Of a stretch of 64,000 nucleotides of DNA, positions 16,851 to 34,197 are shown piece by piece. The translations under genes were made by a program, and so were the position numbers. Source of the stretch: Panulirus ornatus (lineage: Eukaryota > Arthropoda > Malacostraca > Decapoda > Palinuridae). Position 1 is the first letter of the stretch, and every line of letters begins with the position of its first letter. Below the pieces are notes generated by a model. The model was given only the letters and a program-made list of their open reading frames with translations. It was not told the DNA's origin and did no database searches. The DNA is taken from NCBI RefSeq assembly GCF_036320965.1, contig NC_092248.1, positions 21,471,419 through 21,535,418 on the forward strand, given 5' to 3'.

Positions 16851-18562
16851 ATCCCTGGGGATAAGGGGAAAATATTTCCCCGCATTTCCTTTTCGTACTA
16901 GGCGACTAAAGGGGAGGGGGGGGGGGGGGGGAAAACCCTCCCCTCCCTTGTATTTTAAACTTTCTAAAAGGGGGAAAAAAGAAAAAGGGCACGCGGAGTG
17001 CTCCCCCCTCTCGAAAAGGTCAGATTGGGGTGTCAAAAAGGTGGGGATGTAAACCAAAATGAAAAAAAGGAGAATAGGTATATGTTTGAGGAAAGGAACC
17101 TGGTGTTTTGGCTCTGTGAAAACGAAGTCAAGGGAAAAAGGGGGGAAAAGTGGTTTGGGAAAGCCTTGGGGTTTAAATCAGGGGTTAGTGAGAGGCAAGG
17201 GAAGGAAGGAGACACTTTCCCCAAACAAGTGGGGGGGAGTATAGAATTTAAAAAAGTAATTTAGATTATATGGGTAAAACTGAAAGTGGTGGAAGATGGG
17301 GGATTTTTGGTGAATGCACCTGGCATGAGAAAAAGATATGAAGGGGAGTGTTTTTTGGGCAGCTGAGGGGTGGTTTTTGTTTTATGACGAACCGGGTTAT
17401 AGGTGGTATTTTTAATGCAAGGGGATAATTGGGAGTTGAGGAATAATTGTACATGGGGGTTTAGTTTTGAAGGAAATGGGAAGGCTTGTAGTTTTTGTGC
17501 TGAAAAAAGGAGGGAGGGGGAAAAACCGGTTTAAAAAGGGAGATATTAAATAAGTAAACGAATGTAAGTGGAAAATGGGCCCAAAAGGGGTTATGGATTA
17601 TGTGTTAATTGAAGGCGAAGGAAAGAGAGATTTTTGGGGTTTTAAAGTGTGGGGTGCAACAGGAGGGATGTTGATATTTTTTGGGGGCGAAGGTGAAGAT
17701 TTTTTAGAGGTTTTCAAAAAAAAGAGAGAATGTTTGGGTGGAAAAAAAAGTGGGGGAGTTTAAATGAGCTTGGGGGGAGAATTGCGGAGGAAGTAAAGGG
17801 AGAGAATGAGTACCCGAAAGGAAAAGGTGACAACAAAGGACCCCTAAATGGGGGAAAGGGTTTGGGAAGGATTTTGGGAAGCAGTGATGGCTTGGCCCAA
17901 AGATCTTGCGGAAAGAGAAGGTGGGGGTTGGGTTGGGTTAGGGGAAAAGGGGAGTGAAAGGGGGGATGAAAAATTAAAATTATTTGGAAAGGAAAAAGAG
18001 AGGATTTGGCCCTTTTTCAGGGAAAAAATTTCAAATGGTGAGAAAATGTATAAAAAAGGCCGGAGGGGAAGAGAAATGTGCAAAAAAGGTGACATGCTGT
18101 CAATGGTTGAAAGGGCATGTGAAGCGTTTTGGGGGGAAAAACCCTGGAAAGTTCGTGGGCCCGGATTTTGGGAAAAAGGGGGCCGTGGTTTTTGTTGCAT
18201 TATTTTTGAATTAAAAGGGGAGTGTGAAAGAATGGGGGCCTTTATTGTCTTTTCCTAACGCCCCCCACCTCCGGGCGCATTCGGGGGGAGGGGGGTTGTT
18301 ATTTTAAGTGTGGGCCGGAAGGGGGGCCCATGGGATTGAAATAAAGGGCAGACAGTATGGGAAATTTTGTACATGTATATTAGTATGTGGGCCCGTGTGG
18401 GGTATATATATGTATTTCTTGAGTCTATAGGATGAAAATTTTTCGTTTTGTGGGCGTGTAAAATACATCCTATGAAATGGGTGGGGTTTTGGGGCCCTTC
18501 TTTTGTCTGTTTCCTTGCGCTCTTCGCCCCCCGCGGGGGGGACAAAGGACAAAGCAAAATAA
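16851..18562 (+). mobile_element. RTE-like element, degraded copy of 39291-41042
   Basis: Contains the RTE 5' leader, endonuclease-like words and the long-form 3' UTR, in the same internally deleted arrangement as 39291-41042. Confidence 0.75.
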
Positions 18563-18690
18563 ATATATTAAAATTTAAAAAATTTTTTATATATATTATT
18601 ATTTTTTAATTTTATATTATATATTATATATATATATAATATTAAAATAAAAATTTTTTCTAATAATTAAACCCTAATTTAAAAGTTTTA
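18563..18690. repeat. Degraded AT tract
   Basis: Counterpart of the (TA)n at 41043-41138. Confidence 0.65.
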
Positions 18691-20180
18691 AAATTAAATT
18701 TTTAAGGAAACACCTTTCTCTTTTACCCCCACAAAAAGAAGGGAAAATCCTCGGGGGGAGGTTTTTTTTTTTTAATTTTTTTTTTGTTTGTTTTTGGCCA
18801 TGGTGGAAAAGTTTTTTGCCCCCGTATATATGAAAAAAAGTGACCCGGGCCCCCAGCTATAATTTCCCACGCCGACACCTTTTTCCCAAAAAATTTTTAA
18901 AAGCAAAAACCCAAAAATTGGTTTCCGCCTTTTACTGTCAAACCCCCTTTTACCATTTAAAACCAAGAAATTTAAAAGCAGCATGGGGCCCCTGCATCGT
19001 TTTTAAAGCCCCCATATATTTCCAAACTGACCCTCCCCGAAAGCCAGTTAAAAAAATGGGCCGAAAAGGAATTTGGCCCCCAAAAACGAGCCCCCCCCTG
19101 AAAAGCCTTTGCCCCCGCCCTCCCCGTTATAATGCCAAGAAATTTTGGGGGGGCATAAAACCTTGAAGCCTCTGGGCCCCCGGGTTTTTTAAAAAGCCGG
19201 GTAAAATGCCAACACTGACCCCTTTCCCCCTTTATAATGCCCGGGTGTATTGAACAACCCCCCCCCCGCCCCTGTTATTAAAAACCCCGGAAAGGTGCCA
19301 ACAAAGAGCCCTGCAAACCCCTTTTTTAAGCCTGATTAAATGCCAACCCCGAGCCCACCCCCCCGCCTGTTTTTAAAAAAAATTTTCCCGATTTAGGCCA
19401 AAAACCGAGCCCTGCATTTTTGGGTTTTAAAGCCAAAAAAAAGTTCCAAAAAGATCCTGGCCCCTCGGTATAAAGGGGCCCAAAAACGAAACACCTTGGT
19501 TTTTTTTTTTGGGGCCATCACGTACATTGATTTTTTCGGGGTAAATCCAAACCCTTAAGCTTTTTTTTTTTATTTTTTTTCCCCCTCTTTAAATGCTAAA
19601 ATTAAAAAGATAAACCCCCCCCAGATCACAGACGCCCCCCAAAAAATAAAGACATAGTGGCCCTGCAAAAAGGGGGCCCCCCCATTAAACCCCCATAAAA
19701 GAGCCAACCAACCCCCCTCCCTGATGGAGGAAACAAAAAACCGGAAAAAATTTTTAAAGCGAAGTGGTTTGTCGGGAAATGGAGGGGTTTGGTTCTCTGG
19801 CCCGGCCTAGTTGAATTTCGGGTTTAGGGTTTTTTTACGAAGTGGGCGCCCCCACGGTGGGAGAAAATTTTTCTCCCCCCTATGTCAAACAGGGAATTAT
19901 AAGAGGAATTGCAGAGGTTTTGCGGGGGCCCTGAAAGGTTTAAAATGGTCGCAAGTTTTCCCCAAATATTCCTCGGTACTCTCGGGCCCCCACCCACAAA
20001 AACCACAACCCCGTACCACAAGCCCCCCCCCCCGAGCCCTAGCGTCACTGGATTGATTTAGTTGCATTTTTTTTTTTTTAAGTGGGGGATTTTCAAGCTG
20101 TGAAGCATTGCCAAACCCCCAAAAAGAAAGAGAGAGAGACGGGGGAGAGAAGAGAAGGAGAGGGAGAGAGAGAGAGAGAG
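18691..20180. repeat. Degraded copy of the 42-bp minisatellite region and flank
   Basis: About 18840-19620 corresponds to the 42-bp array at 41285-41935. 19700-20180 corresponds to 42005-42480 and ends in a GA-rich tract. Collinearity with the right-hand copy stops at that GA tract. Confidence 0.7.
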
Positions 20181-20235
20181 CCCGAAGCCTAACATCCAAA
20201 GCAAAAGCCCCCACAGACCCATCCTTAAACGCTTT

Positions 20236-20520
20236 ATATGACCGGTTCGCCCACTGACAGCACGTCGCCACCTATATACCATTTCGATCCAATTTCATCC
20301 TACCCCAAATGCACACTTTCATCCCCCAACGTTAAGATACATCAAAACCATCATAACTCCACGTCTTCTCAGTCGGCCCCTTACTTCCCTTTCCCTCCAC
20401 CTCCGACATATAAATATTCTTGGTCAGTCTTTCTTCACTCATCTTCCCCCATCCGCCCAAAAACCACACACCCTGACGGAAGCACTTTTGGATCAACCCA
20501 TGCCCTTTAGATGCAACCAT
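20236..20520 (-). mobile_element. RTE-like fragment, degraded
   Basis: Keeps the CACTGACAGCACGTCG word and the following C-rich antisense of the RT C-terminus. It has no clean counterpart in the window. Confidence 0.6.
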
Positions 20521-21300
20521 TCTCAATAACCTTTTACCCCTTATTAAGATTATCTAGTTTCTCCCCTTCTGACGTAACACTTCGAGCAAGAAGGTCGTAG
20601 GGCACAAGGCCTACAACAGTGCATTAAAACGTGGAATCATTTTCTTGTCCCCCTGCCCCCTACAAGTTACCCAAAACCTAACCTTTAAAAGAAACAGCCA
20701 CAGAAGACAAAATAAAACGATTTTGGACCTGGAAACTGGGGGACTATCCCTCATGGGGGAGAAAGTTTGGATACCATTTTATACCCCCAAAGGCATAAAA
20801 ATGCCCTAATCCGATAGGGACCGAATATTTTGATAAACAAAGGGGAACCCCGACAGCTTTAAATACTTCCCCTTTACTTGAAATAACCGTTTTAAACGGT
20901 GATTACCACACCGTCTTTACCGGGCTGTTCCGGGAACTGGTATATGGCTTGGACTGTGAATGAAAAAAACCCAAAAGAGAACAAAAAGGGCCCTTTCAAC
21001 ACACTGGGCTTAAGACGTGGGTATCGTCTCAACTTGCCGACGGTGGGATTGAGTTATATGTCTCCGTACAGATCCAAACTTCAGGATAAATACTACAATT
21101 AAATGGACGACACAATTATTTCAAGATTTCCCGCGGTTTTTTGGATAATGACACGTCACAAGGACGATACGGGGGGGTGGGGTGGTTTGGTGGGGGGGAT
21201 TAATATTCCTTAACTTGAGGAATTTAATGAGCACAAAAAAAAACCTAGGAAAAGTTTACTGATAATTTCCAATTACTTAAAAAACCCCGAAAGAGAATTT
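20521..21300. other. Unassigned stretch in the low-quality block
   Basis: I see no match to other parts of the window and no credible coding frame. A 67-codon frame at 20899-21102 resembles nothing I know. Confidence 0.4.
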
Positions 21301-21880
21301 TTTTTTTTTTTTTTTTTTGGTTTTTTTTTTTTTTTTAAATCTCTCTCTCTCTCTCCCCCTCTCCCCCCCCTCCCCCCCCATCCCCCCCCCCCCCCCCCCC
21401 CCCCCCGAATCCTCTCCTCTCTCTCCCCCTCTTTTTTTTTCTTCTTTCTCTTTCCTCCTTTTCCCTCTCTCTCCTTCCCCTCTCCTCTCTCTCCTCTCAT
21501 TCCCTCCTCTCCATCCCCTCATCCTCCCTCTCCCAATCTTCCCCACCCTCTCTCACCCCTCTAACACACTACCCTCTAAACCCATTAATATACCCCCAAC
21601 TTAAATATAATCCATTACCCAATATCCCCTTTTCCCAAACCCCAATATAAATATAAATAAAAATTATAATTATTTAATTTTAATATAATAATTCTATAAA
21701 AATAAAAAAAACAATAATATCAATATATAAATATATATATAAATATCTATTTTGGTTATGAACCCGTTAATATGATAAAAATTATAAAAATATATATAAA
21801 ATTAAATATATATCAATTAAAAAAAATCAATCTAACAATTTTAAATTCTATATATAAAATCTAAAAAAACATCCCAAACC
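21301..21880. repeat. Poly-T, CT-rich and AT-rich low-complexity sequence
   Basis: A T-run at 21299-21336, C and CT runs to about 21560, then AT-rich sequence. Purine-rich minus frames here are low-complexity artefacts. Confidence 0.8.
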
Positions 21881-22020
21881 GGGAGATTTTGGTAAGAAAT
21901 GGCTGTGTGTGGACTGTAAGTGAAAAACCCTTTTTTGAAAAAGGGGTAAACTTGGGGCCCCTTCTTCGTCCTTTTTCCTTGCGCTTAACTCGCTAACGCC
22001 CGGGGACCGCGACAAAATAA
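21881..22020 (+). mobile_element. RTE 3' UTR remnant, degraded
   Basis: Ends with a garbled version of the TTCCTTGCGCTACCTCGC...GCGGGAGACAGCGACAAA terminus, followed by AT-rich sequence to 22180. It forms a tail-to-tail pair with the next copy. Confidence 0.6.
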
Positions 22021-22180
22021 ATAAATGAAAATAATATAAATAAATATAAATATAAAATTATATATTATATATAAAAAAATATAATATATAAAATATATAT
22101 ATATATATCAATATATATTATATATATATAAATACTATAAAAAATATATATATTTTATTATTTATTTATATATTTATTTT

Positions 22181-22955
22181 GCTTTGTCGCTGTCTCCCGC
22201 GTTTGCGAGGTAAAGCAAGGAAACAGACGAAAGAAAAGGCCCAACCCCCCCCCCCCCCCATACACATGTATATACATACGTCCACACACGCAAATATACA
22301 TACCTACACAGCTTTCCATGGTTTACCCCAGACGCTTCACATGCCCTGATTCAATCCACTGACAGCACGTCAACCCCAGTATACCACATCGATCCAATTC
22401 ACTCTATTCCTTGCCCTCCTTTCACCCTCCTGCATGTTCAGGCCCCGATCACACAAAATCTTTTTCACTCCATCTTTCCACCTCCAATTTGGTCTCCCAC
22501 TTCTCCTCGTTCCCTCCACCTCCGACACATGTATCCTCTTGGTCAATCTTTCCTCACTCATTCTCTCCATGTGCCCAAACCATTTCAAAACACCCTCTTC
22601 TGCTCTCTCAACCACACTCTTTTTATTTCCACACATCTCTCTTACCCTTACGTTACTTACTCGATCAAACCACCTCACACCACACATTGTCCTCAAACAT
22701 CTCATTTCTAGCACATCCATCCTCCTGCGCACAACTCTATCCATAGCCCACGCCTCGCAACCATACAACATTGTTGGAACCACTAACCCTTCAAACATAC
22801 CCAATTTTGCTTTCCGAGATAATGTTCTCGACTTCCACACATTCTTCAAGGCTCCCAGGATTTTCGCCCCCTCCCCCACTCTATGATCCACTTCCGCTTC
22901 CATGGTTCCATCCGCTGCCAGATCCACTCCCAGATATCTATAACACTTTACTTAT
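22181..22955 (-). mobile_element. RTE-like element, 3' portion
   Basis: Clean sequence resumes here. A short-form 3' UTR (to 22369) and 186 codons of RT C-terminus are followed by truncation at a (GT)n tract. Confidence 0.92.
22370..22927 (-). pseudogene. RTE RT C-terminal fragment
   Basis: Uninterrupted from [18 protein letters not shown] through LYGCEAWAMDRVV and MCGVRWFDRVSN to the usual VVYWG end. The catalytic palm is absent through truncation at the (GT)n tract. Confidence 0.9.
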
Positions 22956-22956
22956 A

Positions 22957-23039
<83 letters not shown>
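22956..23039. repeat. (GT)n microsatellite
   Basis: About 84 bp of TG repeat between two RTE copies in the same orientation. It takes the place normally held by (TA)n. Confidence 0.97.
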
Positions 23040-23041
<2 letters not shown>

Positions 23042-24837
23042 TAATTTTCATTTATTATACTTTGTCGCTGTCTCCCGCGTTAGCGAGGTATCGAAAGGAA
23101 ACAGACGAAAGAATGGCCCAACCCAGCCACATACACATGTACATACATACACGTCCACACACGTACATATACATATCTATACATTTCAACGTTTACATAT
23201 ATATACATAAACAGACATATACATATATACACATGTACATAATTCATACTTGCTGCCTTTATTCATTCCCGTCGCCACCCCGCCAAACATGAAATGATAC
23301 CCCCTTCCCCCCGCACGCGCTCGAGGTAGCGCTAGGAAAAGACAACAAAAGCCACATTCGTTCACAATCAGTCTCTAGCTGTCATGTATGATGCACCAAA
23401 ACCACACCTTCCTTTCCACATCCATGATTTCCATGATTTACCCCAGACCCTTCACATACCCTGCTTCAATCCCTTGACAGCACGTCGAACCCGTTAAACC
23501 ACATCGTTCCAGTTCACTCTATTCCTTGCAAGCCTTTCACACTCCTGCATATTCAGGCCCTGATCGCTCCATCTTTCCACCTCCAATTTGGTCTGTCACT
23601 TCTCCTCGTTCCCTCCACCTCTGACACATATATCCTCTTTGTCAATCTTTCCTCGCTCATTCTCTCCGTGTGACCAAACCATTTCAAAATACCCTCTTCT
23701 GCTCTCTCAGCCACACTCTTTTTATTTCCATACATCTCTCTTACCCTTTCATTACTTACTCGATCAAACCATCTCACACCACATATTGTCCTCAAATATC
23801 TCATTTCCAACACATTCACCATTCTTCACACAACTCTATCTATAGGCCACGCCTCGCAACTATATATCATTGTTGGAACAACTATTCCTTTAAACATACC
23901 CATTTTTGTTTTAAGAGATAACATTCTTGCCTTCAACACATTCTTCAACACTCCCAGAACTTTCGCAACCTCCCCCACCCTGTGACTCACTTCTGCTTCC
24001 ATGGTTCCATCCGCTGCCAAATCCACTCCCAGGTATCTAAAACACTTCACTTCCTCCAGTTTTCCTCCAATCAAACTTACCTCCCAATTGACTTGTCCTT
24101 CAACCCTGTATCTACTTCAACTGTATCTACTAACCTTGCTCTTATTCACATTTACTCTCAGCTTTCTTCTTTCACTCACTTTACCAAACTCAGTCCCCAG
24201 CTTTTGCAGTTTCTCACCTGAATCAGCCACCAGCAGTGTATCATCAGCGAACAACAACTGACTCACTTCACAAGCTCTCTCATCCACAACAGACTGCATA
24301 CTTGCCCCTCTCTCCAAAACTCTTGCATTCATCTCCCTAACAACCCAATCCATAAACAAATTAAACAACCATGGAGACAATACGCACCTCTACCATAAAC
24401 CGACATTCACTGAGAACTAATCACTTTCCTCTCTTCCCACTCGCACACATGCCTTACACCCTCGATAAAAACTTTTCATTGCTTCTGACAACTTGCCTCC
24501 CACACCATATCAACTCTATCACATGCCTTCTTCAGATCCATAAATGCTACATACAAATCCATTTGCTTTTCTAGGTATATCTCACATATATTCTTCAAAG
24601 CAAACACCTGATCCACACATCCTCTACCACTTCTGAAACCACACTGCTCTTCCCCAATCTGATGCTCTGCACATGCTTTCACCCTCTCAATCAATACCCT
24701 CCCATATAATATCCCAGGAATACTCAACAAACTTATACCTCTGTAATTTCAGCACTCACCTTTGTCCCCTTTGCCTTTGTACAATGGCACTATACATGCG
24801 TTCTGCCAATCCTCAGGCACCTCACCATGAGTCTGTT
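23040..24837 (-). mobile_element. RTE-like element, older diverged copy with long 3' UTR
   Basis: A long-form 3' UTR (about 23050-23460) is followed on the minus strand by RT from the C-terminus back to the HGEV region. Several substitutions and indels set it apart from the young copies. The start of the window (1-103) duplicates its 5' end. Confidence 0.9.
23540..24837 (-). pseudogene. RTE reverse transcriptase, multiply broken
   Basis: The frame is split into pieces (for example 24730-24476, 24380-24117, 24074-23826 and 23822-23553). It keeps [40 protein letters not shown] and RYLGVDLAADG. Losses include the LRQGC region, where a short deletion and substitutions occur around 24400-24420, and the end of the LYGCEAW segment, which reads IYSCEAW. 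Confidence 0.85.

Positions 24838-25656
<819 letters not shown>

Positions 25657-25737
<81 letters not shown>
25657..25737. repeat. (TA)n microsatellite
   Basis: Centre of the tail-to-tail pair. Confidence 0.97.
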
Positions 25738-28116
<2,379 letters not shown>

Positions 28117-28136
28117 ATTTTAGGGAGAATAAAAAG

Positions 28137-29885
28137 ATGTTCTGGAAGGAGGTAAATAAAGTGCGTAAGACAAGGGAGCAAATGGGAACTTCAGTGAAGG
28201 GCGCAAATGGGGAGGTGATAACAAGTAGTGGTGATGTGAGAAGGAGATGGAGTGAGTATTTTGAAGGTTTGTTGAATGTGTTTGATGATAGAGTGGCAGA
28301 TATAGGGTGTTTTGGTCGAGGTGGTGTGCAAAGTGAGAGGGTTAGGGAAAATGATTTGGCAAACAGAGAAGAGGTAGTGAAAGCTTTGCGGAAGATGAAA
28401 GCCGGCAAGGCAGCAAGTTTGGATGGTATTGCAGTGGAATTTATTAAAAAAGGGGGTGACTGTATTGTTGACTGGTTGGTAAGGTTATTTAATGTATGTA
28501 TGACTCATGGTGAGGTGCCTGAGGATTGGCGGAATGCGTGCATAGTGCCATTGTACAAACGCAAAGGGGATAAGAGTGAGTGCTCAAATTACAGAGGTAT
28601 AAGTTTGTTGAGTATTCCTGGTAAATTGTATGGGAGGGTATTGATTGAGAGGGTGAAGGCATGTACAGAGCATCAGATCGGGGAAGAGCAGTGTGGTTTC
28701 AGAAGTGGTAGAGGATGTGTGGATCAGGTGTTTGCTTTGAAGAATGTATGTGAGAAATACTTAGAAAAGCAAATGGATTTGTATGTAGCATTTATGGATC
28801 TGGAGAAGGCATATGATAGAGATGATAGAGATGCTCTGTGGAAGGTATTAAGAATATATGGTGTGGGAGGAAAGTTGTTAGAAGCAGTGAAAAGTTTTTA
28901 TCGAGGATGTAAGGCATGTGTACGTGTAGGAAAAGAGGAAAGTGATTGGTTCTCAGTGAATGTAGGTTTGCGGCAGGGGTGTGTGATGTCTCCATGGTTG
29001 TTTAATTTGTTTATGGATGGGGTTGTTAGGGAGGTAAATGCAAGAGTTTTGGAAAGAGGGGCAAGTATGAAGTCTGTTGGGGATGAGAGAGCTTGGGAAG
29101 TGAGTCAGTTGTTGTTCGCTGATGATACAGCGCTGGTGGCTGATTCATGTGAGAAACTGCAGAAGCTGGTGACTGAGTTTGGTAAAGTGTGTGGAAGAAG
29201 AAAGTTAAGAGTAAATGTGAATAAGAGCAAGGTTATTAGGTACAGTAGGGTTGAGGGTCAAGTCAATTGGGAGGTGAGTTTGAATGGAGAAAAACTGGAG
29301 GAAGTGAAGTGCTTTAGATATCTGGGAGTGGATCTGGCAGCGGATGGAACCATGGAAGCGGAAGTGGATCATAGGGTGGGGGAGGGGGCGAAAATTCTGG
29401 GGGCCTTGAAGAATGTGTGGAAGTCGAGAACATTATCTCGGAAAGCAAAAATGGGTATGTTTGAAGGAATAGTGGTTCCAACAATGTTGTATGGTTGCGA
29501 GGCGTGGGCTATGGATAGAGTTGTGCGCAGGAGGATGGATATGCTGGAAATGAGATGTTTGAGGACAATGTGTGGTGTGAGGTGGTTTGATCGAGTGAGT
29601 AACGTAAGGGTAAGAGAGATGTGTGGAAATAAAAAGAGCGTGGTTGAGAGAGCAGAAGAGGGTGTTTTGAAGTGGTTTGGGCACATGGAGAGAATGAGTG
29701 AGGAAAGATTGACCAAGAGGATATATGTGTCGGAGGTGGAGGGAACGAGGAGAAGAGGGAGACCAAACTGGAGGTGGAAAGATGGAGTGAAAAAGATTTT
29801 GTGTGATCGGGGCCTGAACATGCAGGAGGGTGAAAGGAGGGCAAGGAATAGAGTGAATTGGAGCGATGTGGTATACAGGGGTTGA
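28137..29885 (+). CDS. RTE reverse transcriptase (582 codons, right duplicate)
   Basis: Predicted product equal to that of 3420-5168, with the same AYDRDDRD oddity, FADD pair, YLGVDL and C-terminal blocks. An identical point difference shared by both copies means they arose by duplication of DNA or of assembly, not by two separate insertions. Confidence 0.85.
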   Translation: MFWKEVNKVRKTREQMGTSVKGANGEVITSSGDVRRRWSEYFEGLLNVFDDRVADIGCFGRGGVQSERVRENDLANREEVVKALRKMKAGKAASLDGIAVEFIKKGGDCIVDWLVRLFNVCMTHGEVPEDWRNACIVPLYKRKGDKSECSNYRGISLLSIPGKLYGRVLIERVKACTEHQIGEEQCGFRSGRGCVDQVFALKNVCEKYLEKQMDLYVAFMDLEKAYDRDDRDALWKVLRIYGVGGKLLEAVKSFYRGCKACVRVGKEESDWFSVNVGLRQGCVMSPWLFNLFMDGVVREVNARVLERGASMKSVGDERAWEVSQLLFADDTALVADSCEKLQKLVTEFGKVCGRRKLRVNVNKSKVIRYSRVEGQVNWEVSLNGEKLEEVKCFRYLGVDLAADGTMEAEVDHRVGEGAKILGALKNVWKSRTLSRKAKMGMFEGIVVPTMLYGCEAWAMDRVVRRRMDMLEMRCLRTMCGVRWFDRVSNVRVREMCGNKKSVVERAEEGVLKWFGHMERMSEERLTKRIYVSEVEGTRRRGRPNWRWKDGVKKILCDRGLNMQEGERRARNRVNWSDVVYRG

Positions 29886-30082
29886 CGTGCTGTCAGTGGA
29901 TTGAATCAAGGCATGTGAAGCGACTGGGGTAAACCATAGAAAGCTGTGTAGGTATGTATATTTGTGTGTGTGGACGTATGTATATACATGTGTATGGGGG
30001 GGTTGGGCCATTTCTTTCGTCTGTTTCCTTGCGCTACCTCGCAAACGCGGGAGACAGCGACAAAGTATAATAAAAAAAAAAA

Positions 30083-30314
<232 letters not shown>

Positions 30315-30553
30315 TATCCCTTGGGATGGGGGAGAAAGAATACTTCCCACGTATTCCCTGCGTGTCGTAGAAGGCGGCTAAAAGGGAAGGGAACGGTGGG
30401 CTGGAAATCTTCCCCTCTCATTTTTTTTTTTCTTAATCTTCCAAAGGAAGGAACAGAGAAGGGGCCGGGTGAGGATGTTTCCTCAGAGGTCCAGTCCTCT
30501 GTTCTTAACGCTACCTCGCTGAGGCGGGAAATGGCGAATAGTATGAAAGAAAA

Positions 30554-30555
<2 letters not shown>
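30315..30555 (+). mobile_element. Element Y, copy in right duplicate
   Basis: Counterpart of 5605-5845. Confidence 0.82.

Positions 30556-30633
<78 letters not shown>
30556..30633. repeat. (TA)n microsatellite
   Basis: Counterpart of 5846-5923. Confidence 0.97.
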
Positions 30634-31795
<1,162 letters not shown>

Positions 31796-34197
31796 GGTGA
31801 TTGGGAATACCTGGTTTAAAAAGCGAGATATACATAAGTATACGTATGTAAGTAGGAGACATGGCCAGAGAGCGTTATTGGATTACGTGTTAATTGGCAG
31901 GCGCACGAAAGAGAGACTTTTGGATGTTAATGCGCTGAGAGGTGCAACTGGAGGGATGTCTGATCATTATCTTGTGGAGGCTAAGGTGAAGATTTGTATG
32001 GGTTTTCAGAAAAGAAGAGTGAATGTTGGGGTGAAGAGGGTGGTGAGAGTAAGTGAGCTTGGGAAGCAGACTTGTGTGAAGAAGTACCAGGAGAGACTGA
32101 GCACAGAATGGAAAAAGGTGAGAACAATGGAAGTAAGGGGAGTGGGGGAGGAATGGGATGTATTTAGGGAATCAGTGATGGAGTGCGCAAAAGATGCTTG
32201 TGGCATGAGAAGAGTGGGAGGTGGGTTGATTAGAAAGGGTAGTGAGTGGTGGGATGAAGAAGTAAGAGTATTAGTGAAAGAGAAGAGAGAGGCATTTGGA
32301 CGATTTTTGCAGGGAAAAAATGCAATTGAGTGGGAGATGTATAAAAGAAAGAGACAGGAGGTCAAGAGAAAGGTGCAAGAGGTGAAAAAGAGGGCAAATG
32401 AGAGTTGGGGTGAGAGAGTATCATTAAGTTTTAGGGAGAATAAAAAGATGTTCTGGAAGGAGGTAAATAAAGCGCGTAAGACAAGGGAGCAAATGGGAAC
32501 TTCAGTGAAGGGCGCTAATGGGGAGGTGATAACAAGTAGTGGTGATGTGAGAAGGAGATGGAGTGAGTATTTTGAAGGTTTGTTGAATTTGTTTGATGAT
32601 AGAGTGGCAGATATATGGTGTTTTGGTCGAGGTGGTGTACAAAGTGAGAGGGTTAGGGAAAATGATTTGGTAAATAGAGAAGAGGTAGTAAAATCTTTGC
32701 GGGAGATGAAAGCCGGCAAGGCAGCAGGTTTGGATGGTATTGCAGTGGAATCTTTTTAAAAAGGGGGTGACTGTATTGTTGACTGGTTGGTAAGGTTATT
32801 TAATGTATGTATGACTCATGGTGAGGTGCCTGAGGATTGGCGGAATGCGTGCATAGTGCCATTGTACAAAGGCAAAGGGGATAAGAGTGAGTGCTCAAAT
32901 TACAGAGGTATAAGTTTGCTGAGTATTCCTGGTAAATTATATGGGAGGGTATTGATTGAGAGGGTGAAGGCATGTACAGAGCATCAGCTTGGGGAAGAGC
33001 AGTGTGGTTTCAGAAGTGGTAGAGGATGTGTGGATCAGGTGTTTGCTTTGAAGAATGTATGTGAGAAATACTTAGAAAAGCAAATGGATTTGTATGTAGC
33101 ATTTATGGATCTGGAGAAGGCATATGATAGAGTTGATAGAGATGCTCTGTGGAAGGTACTATGAATATATGATGTGGGAGGCAAGTTGTTAGAAGCAGTG
33201 AAAAGTTTTTATCGAGGATGTAAGGCATGTGTACGAGTGGGAAGAGAGGAAAGTGATTGGTTCTCAGTGAATGTAGGTTTGCGGCAGGGATGTGTGATGT
33301 CTCTATGGTTGTTTAATTTGTTTATGGATGGGGTTGTTAGGGAGGTGAATGCAAGAGTTTTGGAAAGAGGGGCAAGTATGAAATCTGTTGTGGATGAGAG
33401 AGCTTGGGAAGTGAGTCAGATGTTGTTCGCTGATGATACAGCGCTGATGGCTGATTCATGTGAGAAACTGCAGAAGCTGGTGACTGAGTTTGGTAAAGTG
33501 TGTGAAAGAAGAAAGTTAAGAGTAAATGTGAATAAGAGCAAGGTAATTAGGTACAGTAGGGTTGAGGGTTAAGTCAATTGGGAGGTAAGTTTGAATGGAG
33601 CAAAACTGGAGGAAGTAAAGTGTTTTAGATATCTGGGAGTGGATCTGGCAGCGGATGGAACCATGGAAGCGGAAGTGATTCATAGGGTGGGGGAGGGGGC
33701 GAAAATCCTGGGAGCCTTGAAGAATGTGTGGAAGTCGACAACATTATCTCGGAAAGCAAAAATGGGTATGTTTGAAGGAATAGTGGTTCCAACAATGTTA
33801 TATGGTTGCGAGGCGTGGGCTATGGATAGAGTTGTGCGCAGGAGGATGGATATGCTGGAAATGAGATGTTTGAGGACAATGTGTGGTGTGAGGTGGTTTG
33901 ATCGAGTAAGTAATGTAAGGGCAAGAGAGATGTGTGGAAATAAAAAGAGCGTGGTTGAGAGAGCAGAGGAGGGTGTTTTGAAATGGTTTGGGCACATGGA
34001 GAGAATGAGTGAGGAAAGATTGACCAAGAGGATATATGTGTTTGAGGTGGAGGGAACGAGGAGAAGTGGGAGACCAAATTGGAGGTGGAAAGATGGAGTG
34101 AAAAAGATTTTGAGTGATCGGGCCTGAACATGCAGGAGGGTGAAAGGCGGGCAAGGAATAGAGTGAATTGGATCGATGTGGTATACCGGGGTTGACG
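31796..34197 (+). pseudogene. RTE endonuclease-RT, broken by four point lesions
   Basis: Covers SDHYLVEA of the endonuclease and the whole RT. Lesions: TAA at about 32757 after IAVES, TGA at 33162 (GTACTATGA for GTATTAAGA), TAA at 33570 (GGGTTAAGT for GGGTCAAGT), and a one-base deletion at about 34120 in GATCGGGGCC. The motifs [26 protein letters not shown] and LLFADDTAL are intact between the lesions. The spacing of the lesions points to ordinary decay. Confidence 0.92.

Larger units (their letters stand above)
8211..22180. other. Degraded, low-confidence sequence block
   Basis: From about 8211 the sequence still follows 32925-42480 in order, but with frequent indels, lengthened homopolymers and bases changed to match a neighbour. 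For example, GGGCACATGG becomes GGGCCCCCGG near 9310. The start is abrupt inside a sequence that is otherwise identical to its duplicate. It looks like uncorrected or low-quality assembly, so features within it are listed only by homology. Confidence 0.75.

Noticed and set aside
8211..22180. Repeat-induced mutation or targeted decay of the left duplicate
   Set aside because: The changes are neighbour-matching substitutions and indels with a sharp start, not a directed base change such as C to T.
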